From Neogemmobacter tilapiae (GTDB taxonomy: Bacteria; Pseudomonadota; Alphaproteobacteria; Rhodobacterales; Rhodobacteraceae), in contig NZ_BMYJ01000014.1 in NCBI RefSeq assembly GCF_014652215.1, forward strand, positions 1 through 64,000: a stretch of 64,000 bases of DNA, in the 5' to 3' direction. The notes below the pieces were generated by a model that saw nothing but the letters and a program-made list of their open reading frames with translations, was not told the DNA's origin and ran no database searches. Below, piece by piece: positions 35,501 to 45,143 of this stretch. How positions within the stretch are numbered: the first letter of the stretch is position 1; each line of letters starts with the position of its first letter. The position numbers were made by a program, and so were the translations under genes.

Positions 35501-36883
35501 TTAGACCGTATGAAGATACAGATCGTAGTCCACATCGCTGACCGTCCGCATCACCCGCGCATATTCCGCCGCCTTGATGGCGGTAAAGGTCCGGTGCATT
35601 TCCTCGCCCAAGGCCGCCTTCAGAAACGCCGACCCTTTCGCCGCCTCAATCGCCCCGCGCCAATCCATGGGCATCGGCGGGGCATCGGCCCCGTCTTCAT
35701 AGCCGTTGCCCGTGGTCTCCGGGCCGGGATCAATGCGCCCCGCCATCCCATGCCGCAGCCCCGCCAGAATGGTCGCTGCCACCAGATAGGGGTTGGCATC
35801 CACGCCCGAAGGCCGGTGTTCGATCCGCCGCGCCTTGATATCCCCTGCCGGAATGCGCAAGGCGACGGAACGGTTGTTGACGCCCCAGGTGGGCGAGACC
35901 GGCGCATAGGATTGGCTGGCAAAGCGCCGCCAAGAATTGGCATGCGGCGCCCAGACCAGCATCGCCTCGCCCATCGTCGCCCGCAGCCCGCCCATCGCGT
36001 GCAGGATGGTCTCGTTCCAATCCCCTTCGACCGCCTCCACAAACACATTCCGCCCCGCCTCATCCGCCAAGGACACATGGAAATGCATCCCCGACCCGGC
36101 GTAATCCTCGATCGGTTTCGCCATGAAACAGGCCGTCACCCCATGCGCCCGCGCCTGCGCCCGCACGATCCGTTTCAGCCGCATCAGATCATCCGCCGCC
36201 TGCATCACATCCTTTCGGTAATGCAGCGTCAGCTCATATTGCCCCGGCGCATATTCCGAAATCATGGTCTCCGCCTGGATCCCCGCCTTCTCCGCCCCTT
36301 TGTAGATGTCGCTGAAAAGGGGCAGCATCCCGTGCAGATGGTCCACCGAATAAACCTCGGTCTTATGGCTGGCCCGTCCGTCCAACACGTCCCGGGCAGG
36401 CTGGACGCGGCCATTGCCGTCGCGCTCATTCGCCAGCAGGAAGAATTCCAGCTCGAACGCCGCATGGGCTTGCAGGCCTTCGTCGGCCAAGGCCTTGGCC
36501 TGTGCGGCCAAAGCGTGGCGCGGGTCGGACAGCATGGGCGTTCCGTCCAGATGATACATCGACATCAAGACTTCGGCGCGGGGCGGGTTGGTGCCGTGCA
36601 GGGGCACAAGGGAACCCGGCAAGGGCCAGGCCCGCAGATCGCCATCGCCCTGATCCCAGATCAGACCGGTTTCATGCACATCCTCGCCGCAGATATCGAG
36701 GCCCAGGATCGAGATCGGCAGATGCCGCCCATGGGTATAAAGCCCCATCAGCTCATGCCGCCGGATGATCTTGCCCCGACCAATGCCGTTGGCGTCATGC
36801 AGGACGATATCCACCGCCTCGATTTCCGGGTGGGCGGCCAGAAAGGCTTCGGCTTCGGCGGGCAGGGCTCCGGTCGGGTTCAT
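35501..36883 (-). CDS. Glutamine synthetase-like gamma-glutamylation ligase (PuuA-type)
   Basis: A 460-residue glutamine synthetase superfamily protein, nearer to gamma-glutamylputrescine synthetase than to GlnA, judging by length and context. The N-terminal beta-grasp part runs to residue 105 (VDIVLHDANGIGRGKIIRRH). The catalytic part has FELEFFLLANERDGNG, GSGMHFHVSLADEAG and ANSWRRFASQSYAPVSPTWG, with ATP and metal-binding Glu/His residues in the expected places. It is the last gene of a three-gene leftward operon, one nucleotide after the class III aminotransferase. It probably ligates glutamate to an amine for breakdown; the exact substrate is unknown. Confidence 0.85.
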   Translation of the reverse strand: MNPTGALPAEAEAFLAAHPEIEAVDIVLHDANGIGRGKIIRRHELMGLYTHGRHLPISILGLDICGEDVHETGLIWDQGDGDLRAWPLPGSLVPLHGTNPPRAEVLMSMYHLDGTPMLSDPRHALAAQAKALADEGLQAHAAFELEFFLLANERDGNGRVQPARDVLDGRASHKTEVYSVDHLHGMLPLFSDIYKGAEKAGIQAETMISEYAPGQYELTLHYRKDVMQAADDLMRLKRIVRAQARAHGVTACFMAKPIEDYAGSGMHFHVSLADEAGRNVFVEAVEGDWNETILHAMGGLRATMGEAMLVWAPHANSWRRFASQSYAPVSPTWGVNNRSVALRIPAGDIKARRIEHRPSGVDANPYLVAATILAGLRHGMAGRIDPGPETTGNGYEDGADAPPMPMDWRGAIEAAKGSAFLKAALGEEMHRTFTAIKAAEYARVMRTVSDVDYDLYLHTV

Positions 36884-36884
36884 T

Positions 36885-38255
36885 CTATTCTTCCGTCAAG
36901 GCGCGGGTCACCGCGTCGAAATTGGCAACTAAGCGGTCGATCTGCGCCGTTGTGGTGACTGGCGAGATCAGCATCATGTTGTGGAACGGCGCAATCAGGC
37001 TGCCCCGGTTCAAAAGGCCGATATGCAGCGCGGCCTCGAGTTCCGGCTTATGCGCAGGCCCCGCCTCGGCCCCGTTGCGCAAAGGCCCCGCCGCGCAGAT
37101 GAATTCCACCCGTGCGCCGACCCGCACCACATGCCACGGCAAGGCGCGCAGGGTGATCACGCGGCCAAGGCCCTTGGCCAGACGCGCCGCGCCCTTTTCC
37201 ATGCGGGCATAATGGGCCGCGGTCATCACCTGCGAAAGGTTCGCCACCAGCGCCGCGAATTGCAAAGGGTTCGCCGAAAGCGTCGTCCCCATCCCAGAAT
37301 GGCCCGAGGCCCGCGCCGCATCTGCTGCGCGATAACGGTCCTCCATCGCAGGCGTCATGCCCCAGACCGCCGTCGGCAATCCCCCCGCCACGCATTTGCC
37401 CACCACGAACATATCGGGGCGCAAGCCATGCACGCGGGTAAAGCCGCCAAATCCCGATGAGATCGTATGGGTCTCATCCATGATCAACACCGCGCCATAG
37501 CGCGTCGCCAAATCCCGCAGACCCGCATGAAACCCCGCATCCGGCAGCACCATGCAGGAATTCGTCATCACCGGTTCCGTCAAGATCGCCGCGACATCGC
37601 CCTTGGCCAGCGCCGCCTCTACCCCTGCCAGATCGTTGAACTCGCAGGCCACCGCATGCAGCGTCAGATCCGCCACTTGCCCCAGCAGCCCCGGCCGGTT
37701 CACCGTCTGACCACCCGACAGCGCCACCATCGCATCGTCCACCGTGCCGTGATAACAGCCGTTGAACACCAGAACCTTATCCCGTCCCGTCACCGCCCGC
37801 GCCACACGCAGGGCAAAGCGGTTCGCATCCGTCGCCGTCGTCGCAATCTGCCAGCGGAAATCGCCAAACACCTGCGAAAGCAAGGCCCCCGCCTGCATCG
37901 CCGCCTGCGTCGGCAGCATATAGGTCAGCCCCTTATCCGCCTGCGCCTTGATTGCTTTGGCTACCGGGCCGGGCGAATGGCCGAACATGCTGCCCGTATC
38001 GCCCAGACAGAAATCATCCAAGCTGACGCCATCCACAGCCGTCAGCCGCGCCCCCTTGGCGTGATCGACCACCAGCGGAAAGGGCAGGGGCCAATCGGCC
38101 ATCCAATGCATCGGCACCCGGTTCACAAAGGCCCCCGCGCCCGCATCCAGCGCCTGCCGCGAAACAGGATGGGCCGCCGCAAACACCGCGACCTCAGCCG
38201 CGCGGAATGCCGCCAGCTTGCCCCTGTCGATCCCTGCCAGATGGTCCTGCATCAA
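36885..38255 (-). CDS. Class III (GSA-type) PLP-dependent aminotransferase
   Basis: A 456-residue aminotransferase. It has DDFCLGDTGSMFGHSPGP near residue 80, NGCYHGTVDDAMVALSGG (phosphate-binding region), LIMDETHTISSGFGGFTRVH with the conserved Asp that contacts PLP, and FVVGKCVAGGLPTAVWGM with the Schiff-base Lys. The pattern is of glutamate-1-semialdehyde-aminomutase-like transaminases. Placed between another aminotransferase and a PuuA-like ligase it probably acts on an amine or omega-amino acid. Gap to the upstream gene is 45 nt. Substrate cannot be stated. Confidence 0.85.
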   Translation of the reverse strand: MMQDHLAGIDRGKLAAFRAAEVAVFAAAHPVSRQALDAGAGAFVNRVPMHWMADWPLPFPLVVDHAKGARLTAVDGVSLDDFCLGDTGSMFGHSPGPVAKAIKAQADKGLTYMLPTQAAMQAGALLSQVFGDFRWQIATTATDANRFALRVARAVTGRDKVLVFNGCYHGTVDDAMVALSGGQTVNRPGLLGQVADLTLHAVACEFNDLAGVEAALAKGDVAAILTEPVMTNSCMVLPDAGFHAGLRDLATRYGAVLIMDETHTISSGFGGFTRVHGLRPDMFVVGKCVAGGLPTAVWGMTPAMEDRYRAADAARASGHSGMGTTLSANPLQFAALVANLSQVMTAAHYARMEKGAARLAKGLGRVITLRALPWHVVRVGARVEFICAAGPLRNGAEAGPAHKPELEAALHIGLLNRGSLIAPFHNMMLISPVTTTAQIDRLVANFDAVTRALTEE

Positions 38256-38300
38256 AGCCCCCTTGCCGTCAGACGCTTATGCGCAAGAATTTGATCAAAT

Positions 38301-39473
38301 TCAAGGCCGCGTGACAAAGCGCAAAATCCGGGTGCAGGCCTCCTCCATCTTTTCATCCGGCTGGGTCAGCGCCACACGCAACCAGCCCCCCAGCGCCGCC
38401 CCGAAACTTTCGCCCGGCATCATCGCCACACCTTCCGCCTCTAGCAAAGCCAAAGCGAAAGCCTCGCCCGTCATGCCCGTCGCCCGCACATCCAGCAGCG
38501 CAAACATCCCCGCCTGCGGCACATGCACCTGCAAGCCCGCCTGTCCATCCAGCCTTGCCTGAAACAGCGCCGCCCGCCGCGCAAAGCGTTCGCACATCCC
38601 CGCCGCTACGGGCGAGGGTTCGGAAACCGCCTTCGCCACCATATCCGCAATAAAAGGGGCGCCGCCAAACAGCATCGTCTCCGACAGGGGCATCAGCGCT
38701 GCGCAAAAACTTTCCGGCCCCACGCACCAGCCACCCCGGAAACCCGGTGCCGCATGCGACTTGGAGATGGAGGCCGCAACAATCACCCGATCCGCGAATT
38801 CCGGTAGGTCCAGGGCCGAGGTGAACGTGGTCCCCGCAAACACCAGATCCTCATAAACCTCATCCGACAGGATCCACAGGTCATGCGCCCGCGCAATCTC
38901 GCCAATGGCCTGTAAATCCGCCTTGGGGATCACCGCCCCCGTCGGATTGTGCGGCGAATTCAGAAAGATCACCCGCGTCGCTGGCGTGATCCGCGCCGCA
39001 ATATCCGCCGGATCGATCCTGAAACCCCGCTCCGCCCGCAAAGGCACCGGCACCGCCCGCGCCCCCGTCGCGGCAATCAGCCCCTCATAGGTCGCATAAA
39101 GCGGATCGCCGACCAAAATCTCATCGCCCGCCTGCAACAGCCCCATCAGCACGACATACAGCGTCGTCTGCGTGCCGGGAAAGCACATCACCTGTTCCGG
39201 CGTAATGACCCGCCCCCGCCGCTGCGTGTAGCGATCCGCCAAGGCCCGCACCAAGGCAGGCTCCCCCCGCCCATTGGAATAGCCCGTCCGCCCCGCCCGC
39301 ATCGAGGCAACCGCCACATCCAGCAGAACATCCGGCGTCGGCACATCCGGCTCGCCAATGGTCAGTTCGATCACATCCTGACCCGCCGCCTTCATCGCCC
39401 GCGCCTTATGGTGGACAACCCATTTTTGCCCGCCCAGACCCGCCATCCGCCCCGTAATATCCGCCAACCGCAT
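38301..39473 (-). CDS. Class I/II PLP-dependent aminotransferase
   Basis: A 390-residue fold-type I aminotransferase starting at the ATG at 39473 (MRLADITGRMAGLG). It shows VIELTIGEPDVPTPDVLLD, TGYSNGRGEPALVRALADRY, FLNSPHNPTGAVIPKADLQA, LWILSDEVYEDLVFAG and the PLP-lysine region SISKSHAAPGFRGGWCVG. Family members transfer amino groups from aspartate, alanine or aromatic amino acids. It heads the operon with the class III aminotransferase and the GS-like ligase. The long frame upstream of the true start is not part of the protein. Confidence 0.88.
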   Translation of the reverse strand: MRLADITGRMAGLGGQKWVVHHKARAMKAAGQDVIELTIGEPDVPTPDVLLDVAVASMRAGRTGYSNGRGEPALVRALADRYTQRRGRVITPEQVMCFPGTQTTLYVVLMGLLQAGDEILVGDPLYATYEGLIAATGARAVPVPLRAERGFRIDPADIAARITPATRVIFLNSPHNPTGAVIPKADLQAIGEIARAHDLWILSDEVYEDLVFAGTTFTSALDLPEFADRVIVAASISKSHAAPGFRGGWCVGPESFCAALMPLSETMLFGGAPFIADMVAKAVSEPSPVAAGMCERFARRAALFQARLDGQAGLQVHVPQAGMFALLDVRATGMTGEAFALALLEAEGVAMMPGESFGAALGGWLRVALTQPDEKMEEACTRILRFVTRP

Positions 39474-39528
39474 GATCGCCCCTTTTGTTGCGGCAGGAAT
39501 AGCCTGCACAGCCTTGGAATAGAAGTGC

Positions 39529-39563
39529 CCCCTCCCCCTGACAGGGGGAGGGCAGGGAGGGGG
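39529..39563. repeat. Intergenic palindromic repeat (CCCTCCCCCT / AGGGGGAGGG)
   Basis: The arms CCCTCCCCCT and AGGGGGAGGG flank GAC, followed by GGGAGGGGG. Variants of the same G-run family lie at 51880-51990 and near 47094-47128. It is a REP-like dispersed repeat between aminotransferase and ada. Confidence 0.7.
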
Positions 39564-39653
39564 TTCCAACCAAGAATCTGAAAGCCCTGCCCGATTTCGG
39601 GCGGCACGTGCCGCCCGCTTTGCTATTCTGGCCGCAACGCAAAGGAATAGCCC

Positions 39654-40709
39654 ATGTTCGACCTGCCCGACGATGACACCCTCTATCAGGCCCTTCTCGA
39701 CCGCAGCCCCGCCTATGAAGGCCAGGCTTGGGTCTGCGTCTCCTCCACCGGCATCTTCTGCCGTCTCACCTGTCCCGCGCCCAAGCCGAAACGCCAGAAT
39801 GTCCATTTCCGCGCCAGCCCCGGCGAATGCCTGGCCGAAGGCTTCCGCGCCTGCAAGCGCTGCCACCCGCTGCAAGCCGCTGCCGAATCCGACCCTGCCG
39901 TCACCAGCCTTTTGCAAGCCTTGGAAAAGCGCCCCGATCATCGCTGGTCGGAAGCCGACATTCAGGCGCTGGGCCATGACCCTTCCACCATCCGCCGCGC
40001 TTTTCGCCGGCAGTTCGGCATGACCTTCCTTGACCTCGCCCGCCAACGCCGCCTTCGCCACGGCTTTGCCAGCCTCGCCGAAGGCGGCAAGGTCATCGAC
40101 GCCCAGCTGGAGGCTGGCTTTGACAGCCCCTCCGCCTTTCGTGCCGCCTTTGCCCGGCTACTCGGCATCCCCCCCGCCGACCTGAAAGGCGACGGCGCTC
40201 TCCGTGCCGATTGGATCGCCACCCCCTTGGGCGATATGGTCGCCGTCAGCTCGGCCCATGCCCTCCACCTCTTGGAATTCGTTGGCCGCCAAGCCCTCCA
40301 ACGTGAACTCCAGCGGCTCGCCAAAGGGGCCAAGGGCGACATCGGCATCGGCACCTTTGCCCCCACCGAACAGCTCAAATCCGAACTTTCCGCCTATTTC
40401 GCCGGGGCTTCCGCCGATTTCCAGACGCCCCTCGCCCTTCACGGCACGCCCTTCTATCGTCAGGTCTGGGCCGAACTCCAACGCATCCCCCCTGGCGAAA
40501 CCCGCAGCTATGGCGAACTCGCCCGCGCCATCGGTCGCCCCACCGCCATGCGCGCCGTTGCCCAAGCCAATGGGGCCAATCAACTGGCGCTGGTCATCCC
40601 CTGCCACCGCGTCATCGGCGCCGATGGCTCCATGACCGGCTATGGTGGCGGCCTCTGGCGCAAACAGAAACTGCTCGAGGTCGAGGTCGGCTACCGCCGC
40701 TCCGCCTGA
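39654..40709 (+). CDS. ada: Ada: bifunctional methylated-DNA repair protein and transcriptional regulator
   Basis: A 351-residue Ada. Residues 10-75 are the zinc-binding N-domain, with Cys in GIFCRLTCPAP and FRACKRCHP; one of these takes up methyl groups from phosphotriesters. Residues 90-180 are the AraC-type HTH (DPSTIRRAFRRQFGMTFLDL). Residues 190-351 are O6-methylguanine methyltransferase, with the active Cys in LVIPCHRVIGADGSMTGYGG. It repairs alkylated DNA and, once methylated, activates its own regulon. It stands alone, divergent from the aminotransferase operon. Confidence 0.95.
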   Translation: MFDLPDDDTLYQALLDRSPAYEGQAWVCVSSTGIFCRLTCPAPKPKRQNVHFRASPGECLAEGFRACKRCHPLQAAAESDPAVTSLLQALEKRPDHRWSEADIQALGHDPSTIRRAFRRQFGMTFLDLARQRRLRHGFASLAEGGKVIDAQLEAGFDSPSAFRAAFARLLGIPPADLKGDGALRADWIATPLGDMVAVSSAHALHLLEFVGRQALQRELQRLAKGAKGDIGIGTFAPTEQLKSELSAYFAGASADFQTPLALHGTPFYRQVWAELQRIPPGETRSYGELARAIGRPTAMRAVAQANGANQLALVIPCHRVIGADGSMTGYGGGLWRKQKLLEVEVGYRRSA

Positions 40710-40720
40710 AAGGACAATCC

Positions 40721-41065
40721 ATGCCCCCCCACCTGTCCCGCCGCCCCTCTGGGCGGCGCGCTTTCCTGCACGCCCGCGCCACCCGCGCCGAATGTGTCCT
40801 TCAGGCGCTTACGCTTGTTCTTCTCGCCCCATTCGTCCCGGCCTTGCTGATCTTGCTTGTCCCGGCCGCCCTCCGCCGCCTCCACGACATCGGCGTTTCA
40901 AACCGCTGGGCCGCCCTCTTGGCCCTCTCAGGCCCCATTGGCTGGCTGGCGCTGCTCTGGCTGATCACGCTGCCCGGCGATTCCGGTCCCAACCCCTATG
41001 GCCCCCCAAACCCTCAGGTTTCCCGCACCACATCCTTATGCACGATCACATCCGCCTGCGGATAG
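40721..41065 (+). CDS. DUF805-like inner-membrane protein
   Basis: A 114-residue protein with hydrophobic segments at residues 28-46 and 62-80. The DUF805 signature is present: RRLHDIGVSNRWAALLALSG and LPGDSGPNPYGPP. It starts 11 nt after ada and is probably in its transcript. The 3' 52 bases overlap the 3' end of the convergent CDF gene, so the last 20 residues or so may not matter functionally. Function of the family is unknown. Confidence 0.75.
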   Translation: MPPHLSRRPSGRRAFLHARATRAECVLQALTLVLLAPFVPALLILLVPAALRRLHDIGVSNRWAALLALSGPIGWLALLWLITLPGDSGPNPYGPPNPQVSRTTSLCTITSACG

Positions 41066-41898
41066 CGCGCCAAAATCGCCCGCCGCAGCCCCGCTCCGAT
41101 GTCATGCGCCTGCCGCAGAGTCTGATCCCCATCCAACTCGATATGGATCTGCACAAACACCCGGCTGCCCGCCATCCGCGTCTTGATATCGTGGAACCCC
41201 ATCACCCCCGGCCAGTTCCCCGCCAGTTCCGCCACCCCTGCCACCAGCGTCGGGTCCGCCCCCCGGTCCATCAGCGCGTCAAACGCCCCCTTGCCAATCC
41301 GCAAGGCCCCCAAGGCCAGCATTGCCGCCGCCCCCAAGGCCACCACACTGTCAATCGTTTCCATCCCAAAGGTCCGCGACGCCCAAAGCGACAGCAAAGC
41401 CCCGATATTGGGCAGCAAATCCCCCAGATAATGCAGCCGGTCCGCCGCCACCACCTTGCTGCCCGTCCGCCGCGCCACCCGCCCCTGCCAGATCACCAGC
41501 CCCAGCGTCAGCGCGATGGACAGGCCCATCACCAACATCCCCGGCCCTTCGCTTTCCAGCGACGTGCCCCCCTCCAGCAGCCGCATCACGGCCGCCACCG
41601 CAATCACCCCTGCCGAAATCAGAATGAACAGCGCCTGACCCAAAGCCGCCAAGTCTTCCGCCGAGGTATGCCCGAACGCATGATCCTCATCCGCCGGTTT
41701 CGCCGCATAGATCAGCGCCGCCATCGCCCCCAGCGACACCATCAGATCCATCCCGCTGTCGGCCAAAGACGCCGCCACCGACAAGGCCCCCGTTTGCCCC
41801 AAGGCCCACAGCTTCAGCCCCACCAGAACCCCGGCCACCAGCACCGAGGCCAGCCCCGCCGAAATATTCAGCCGCATTTGCGAGCGGTTCTCAGACAT
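41014..41898 (-). CDS. Cation diffusion facilitator (CDF) metal exporter
   Basis: A 294-residue CDF family proton antiporter that exports divalent metals. Six membrane helices are predicted. The first metal site is in SLADSGMDLMVSLGA (helix 2, DxxxD); FGHTSAEDLAALGQALFIL starts the helix 4 region, with HxxxD in HTSAED; the cytoplasmic C-terminal domain carries FHDIKTRMAGSRVFVQIHIE. The D/H pattern is that of FieF/Zn-Fe exporters; substrate is inferred. Upstream is a 55-nt gap to the SH3-domain gene. Confidence 0.9.
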   Translation of the reverse strand: MSENRSQMRLNISAGLASVLVAGVLVGLKLWALGQTGALSVAASLADSGMDLMVSLGAMAALIYAAKPADEDHAFGHTSAEDLAALGQALFILISAGVIAVAAVMRLLEGGTSLESEGPGMLVMGLSIALTLGLVIWQGRVARRTGSKVVAADRLHYLGDLLPNIGALLSLWASRTFGMETIDSVVALGAAAMLALGALRIGKGAFDALMDRGADPTLVAGVAELAGNWPGVMGFHDIKTRMAGSRVFVQIHIELDGDQTLRQAHDIGAGLRRAILARYPQADVIVHKDVVRET

Positions 41899-41953
41899 GA
41901 ATCATCTCCAAAGGGACGGCCTTTCTAGGCTCCCTTTGCCAGACAACCAACCT

Positions 41954-42586
41954 CTATTCGATGATCTCTTCCGCATCGACACCCCAAAGAGATGTCTTGC
42001 GCAGCCAGCCTTTTTCGCCGCCTGCCGCAATCCGGCACCAATCGACGTTGCATTCGATGACCTTGCCGATCACCCCCCGTTCGGCCTGCGCCACCGCTTC
42101 CGACTCGCGATCCGCCTTGGCCCGCAACTCGACCATGTCTTCCACCACCATCACCGTCCGCACCCCGGACAGCAGCGAATAGTGAATCCAGCCGCCCGCG
42201 CCATCCAGATCTTCAATCCGCCGCCAATGCTCATATTCGGCGGTGATCCGCAGTGGCATGCCCGCATGGGTAAACACCCAATCAATCCGATGCGTCAGAC
42301 TGGGACCGCGCCGCGCGTTGCCCTCATTCGTCTTCAAGCTGACATAGCGCGGGATCGGCAGGTTCGTGACCGCCCCCTTCGACGGGTCGCGCGCAGGCAG
42401 AACCGGCTGCGCCGCGGCGGGGGCAGGGGTCACAGCGGCGGTTTCCACCGCCGCTGCAACAGCCTCGGCTGCCGCTTCCACCGGGCGTTCCGGCCGTGGT
42501 CTGGGCTGCACATCCTGCGCCCCCGCCATGCGGATGCCGCCGATGGTCACCAACAACACGGCTATACCAAGAATGAACTGTTTCAT
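41954..42586 (-). CDS. Secreted/periplasmic protein with SH3-like domain
   Basis: A 210-residue protein with an N-terminal signal peptide (MKQFILGIAVLLVTIGGIRM, cleavage after AGA-Q) and a Pro/Ala-rich linker (residues 25-70). Residues 78-200 have two SH3-like halves: PRYVSLKTNEGNARRGPSLT and VVEDMVELRAKADRESEAVA, with WIHYSLLSG and GWLRKTSLWG strands. This is the DUF1058/bacterial SH3 pattern common in Rhodobacteraceae; the role may be cell-wall binding. It stands upstream of the CDF gene. Confidence 0.85.
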   Translation of the reverse strand: MKQFILGIAVLLVTIGGIRMAGAQDVQPRPRPERPVEAAAEAVAAAVETAAVTPAPAAAQPVLPARDPSKGAVTNLPIPRYVSLKTNEGNARRGPSLTHRIDWVFTHAGMPLRITAEYEHWRRIEDLDGAGGWIHYSLLSGVRTVMVVEDMVELRAKADRESEAVAQAERGVIGKVIECNVDWCRIAAGGEKGWLRKTSLWGVDAEEIIE

Positions 42587-42680
42587 AACGCCTGCTCGTC
42601 CGGGTCTGTTGTGCCCTTTTGTCCTTTATGCCCGAAAAATCACGGCAGGGGAATCCACTTTGCTTCACAGGCCTGTAGGA

Positions 42681-45101
42681 TCAGGTGCCGCGCGGTTTTG
42701 CCCGTACCGTCGGTTCCGCCTGCCGCGGATCATCCGGCCACGGGTGGCGCGGATAGCGGCCCCGCATATCCCGGCGCACATCGCCGTAACTGTTGGTCCA
42801 GAAACCCGGCAGGTCCATCGTCACCTGCACCGGCCTGCCCCCCGGCGACAGTAGGGTGATCCGCAGCGGCAGGCGTTTCGGCCCCACCACTGGATGCACC
42901 GTCACCCCGAACATTTCCTGCAACCGCACTTCGATGCCGGGGGCCTCGCCCTCATAGTCGATCGGCACATCACGACCCAAAGGCGTGGTGAAATGCGCCG
43001 GGGCCAGACGGTTCAAGGTCTGCTCTCCCTCCCATCCCAGCACCGATTGCATCATGCCCACCAGATTGAACCCGGACAGGTCATTCTTGGATTTCATGGT
43101 GTTCAGATACGGCAGAACCCATTCCTCGCGTGTGAGGATGTTCGATTCCGTAAAGTCTGGCAAGGCCTCGCCCTCGCCTCGCCCCACCGCCACTCGCGCC
43201 GCCAAACGCCGCGCCCCGGCGCTCCAACTCAGCCCGTTTTCCCGCAGACCGTCTAGCGCGGCGCGGGCGACAAGCTCGGCGGGGGCGTCGTGCCAGATCT
43301 GATCCGACAGGGCGATAGCCCCGAACATCTCTTGCCGCCGTGCCGCCACGCGCCCTTCGCGCCGCGACCATTCGCAGATGTCCCGCCGCGTGAATTGATC
43401 GCCCAGCACCTCGCGCAACTCGGCCTCGGACAGCGCCACTGCCTGCCGAATGCCCGCCTCCCGCGCGTCGCCATCCAGATCGGTGGCCACCAAAAGCCGC
43501 GCGCCCGTCAGTGGCAGGCCCGGCCCCATCGCCGCCCCCTTGCCGCCCGACAACAGCCAGCGCGGTTCGTCTCCCTTGCGCCGCAGGCCGACCCGATCAG
43601 GATAGGCCAGCGCCGCCATCTGCCCTAGGCTCAGATCCCCGGCCTCCCCCGGAACCATCTTGCGCAGCCGACGCGCCTCGTCGCGCACCCGCTCCACCAC
43701 GCCCCGGTTCACCGCATAGGGCGTGTCGCTTTCCACCGCCTTGGGGTCCCGCAAAGCCCGCATCCGCAGCGCCAGATCGGGCGGCGCACCCCGCAGCGGA
43801 TCGCGTTCCGCCAACAACGCCGCCAGCAGCGCCGCCTGCTCCCCACCCGCCCGGATCAGCATATGCGCCAATCGAGGCTGCAGGGGCAGGGCGGCCATAG
43901 CCTTGCCATGCGCCGTGATCCGACCCTGATGCAGCGCGCCCAAAGAGGCCAAAAGCCCCCGCGCCTCGGTCAGTGCCCCCTCGGGCGGGGGCGTCAAAAA
44001 GCGAAGGTCCGACCCGCCCCATTGCGCCAGTTCCAAGGCCAGCCCCGCCAGATCGGTCGCCGCAATTTCCGGCGGCGGATAGGCCTGCAAACCGCCTTCC
44101 TCGCCCTTCGACCACAGCCGATAGCACACGCCGGGGGCCACACGCCCCGCGCGGCCCCGCCGCTGTTCCGCCTCGGCCCGCGTCACCCGTTCCGTCACCA
44201 GCCGCGCCATGCCACTGCCCGGATCAAACCGCGCCCGCCGCGCCCGGCCCCCATCCACCACGACCCGAACGCCGGGAATGGTCAGCGAGGTTTCCGCAAT
44301 CGCCGTCGCCAGCACCAGCTTGCGCCCCGGCGCAGGCCCCAAGGCCGCCCTTTGCGCCGCAAAATCCATATTGCCGAACAGGGGGGCGACCGTCACACCC
44401 TCCAGCCGCAACAACCCCTGCACCCGCCGGATTTCCCCTTCCCCCGGCAGAAAGGCCAGCACATCGCCTTCCGGACATTCCGCGAAAGCCTGCCCGATCA
44501 GCCCCGCCATCTCGTTTTCAAACCGCGCATCCCCCCGCAAGGGCCGCGCCAGATGCCGCGTCTCCACCGGAAAGGCCCGCCCTTCCGATGTCACCACCGG
44601 CGCATCCCCCATCAGCGCCGCCACCGGCCCCGTGTCCAGGGTCGCCGACATCACCAGCAGCGCCAGATCAGGTCGCAAAGCCTCACGTATGTCCAAGGCC
44701 AGGGCCAGCCCAAGGTCTGCCGTCAGGCTGCGTTCATGGAATTCGTCAAAGATCAGGCATCCTACCCCCGGCAGTTCCGCATCCGTCTGGATCATCCGTG
44801 TCAGAATGCCTTCCGTCACCACCTCGATCCGCTTGCCTGCCTTGGCCTCCCCCCGGATCCGGTAACCCACCGTCCCCCCGACCGTTTCGCCCAAACCTTC
44901 CGCCAAACGCTCCGCCGCCCCCCGCGCCGCAAGGCGCCGGGGCTCCAACATCACAATCTTGCCTTTGATTTCCGGCAGCAGCGCCAAAGGCACCCCTGTC
45001 GTCTTCCCCGCACCGGGCGGAGCCTGCAAAACCACCATCCCCCGCCCCCGAAGGGCCTGGATCAGTTCCGGCAAAACCTCAAGGATAGGCAGCGTCTCCA
45101 T
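42681..45101 (-). CDS. hrpB: ATP-dependent helicase HrpB
   Basis: An 806-residue DEAH-box helicase of the HrpB family, full length. Walker A is LQAPPGAGKTTGVPLALLPE near residue 25; Walker B is LIFDEFHERSLTADLGLALA (DEFH variant); motif III is VMSATLD; motif VI is RRGRAGRVAPGVCYRLWSKG. The C-terminal region includes WLLSGGKGAAMGPGLPLTGA and the HrpB-specific domain (RLPLRITLLSPGGRPVQVTM). It probably works in RNA remodelling; the family is widespread but its exact role is poorly defined. Confidence 0.96.
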   Translation of the reverse strand: METLPILEVLPELIQALRGRGMVVLQAPPGAGKTTGVPLALLPEIKGKIVMLEPRRLAARGAAERLAEGLGETVGGTVGYRIRGEAKAGKRIEVVTEGILTRMIQTDAELPGVGCLIFDEFHERSLTADLGLALALDIREALRPDLALLVMSATLDTGPVAALMGDAPVVTSEGRAFPVETRHLARPLRGDARFENEMAGLIGQAFAECPEGDVLAFLPGEGEIRRVQGLLRLEGVTVAPLFGNMDFAAQRAALGPAPGRKLVLATAIAETSLTIPGVRVVVDGGRARRARFDPGSGMARLVTERVTRAEAEQRRGRAGRVAPGVCYRLWSKGEEGGLQAYPPPEIAATDLAGLALELAQWGGSDLRFLTPPPEGALTEARGLLASLGALHQGRITAHGKAMAALPLQPRLAHMLIRAGGEQAALLAALLAERDPLRGAPPDLALRMRALRDPKAVESDTPYAVNRGVVERVRDEARRLRKMVPGEAGDLSLGQMAALAYPDRVGLRRKGDEPRWLLSGGKGAAMGPGLPLTGARLLVATDLDGDAREAGIRQAVALSEAELREVLGDQFTRRDICEWSRREGRVAARRQEMFGAIALSDQIWHDAPAELVARAALDGLRENGLSWSAGARRLAARVAVGRGEGEALPDFTESNILTREEWVLPYLNTMKSKNDLSGFNLVGMMQSVLGWEGEQTLNRLAPAHFTTPLGRDVPIDYEGEAPGIEVRLQEMFGVTVHPVVGPKRLPLRITLLSPGGRPVQVTMDLPGFWTNSYGDVRRDMRGRYPRHPWPDDPRQAEPTVRAKPRGT

Positions 45102-45143
45102 CCCCGGCTTATCGCCCGGCCAAACGCCCCCTGCAACCCAACC

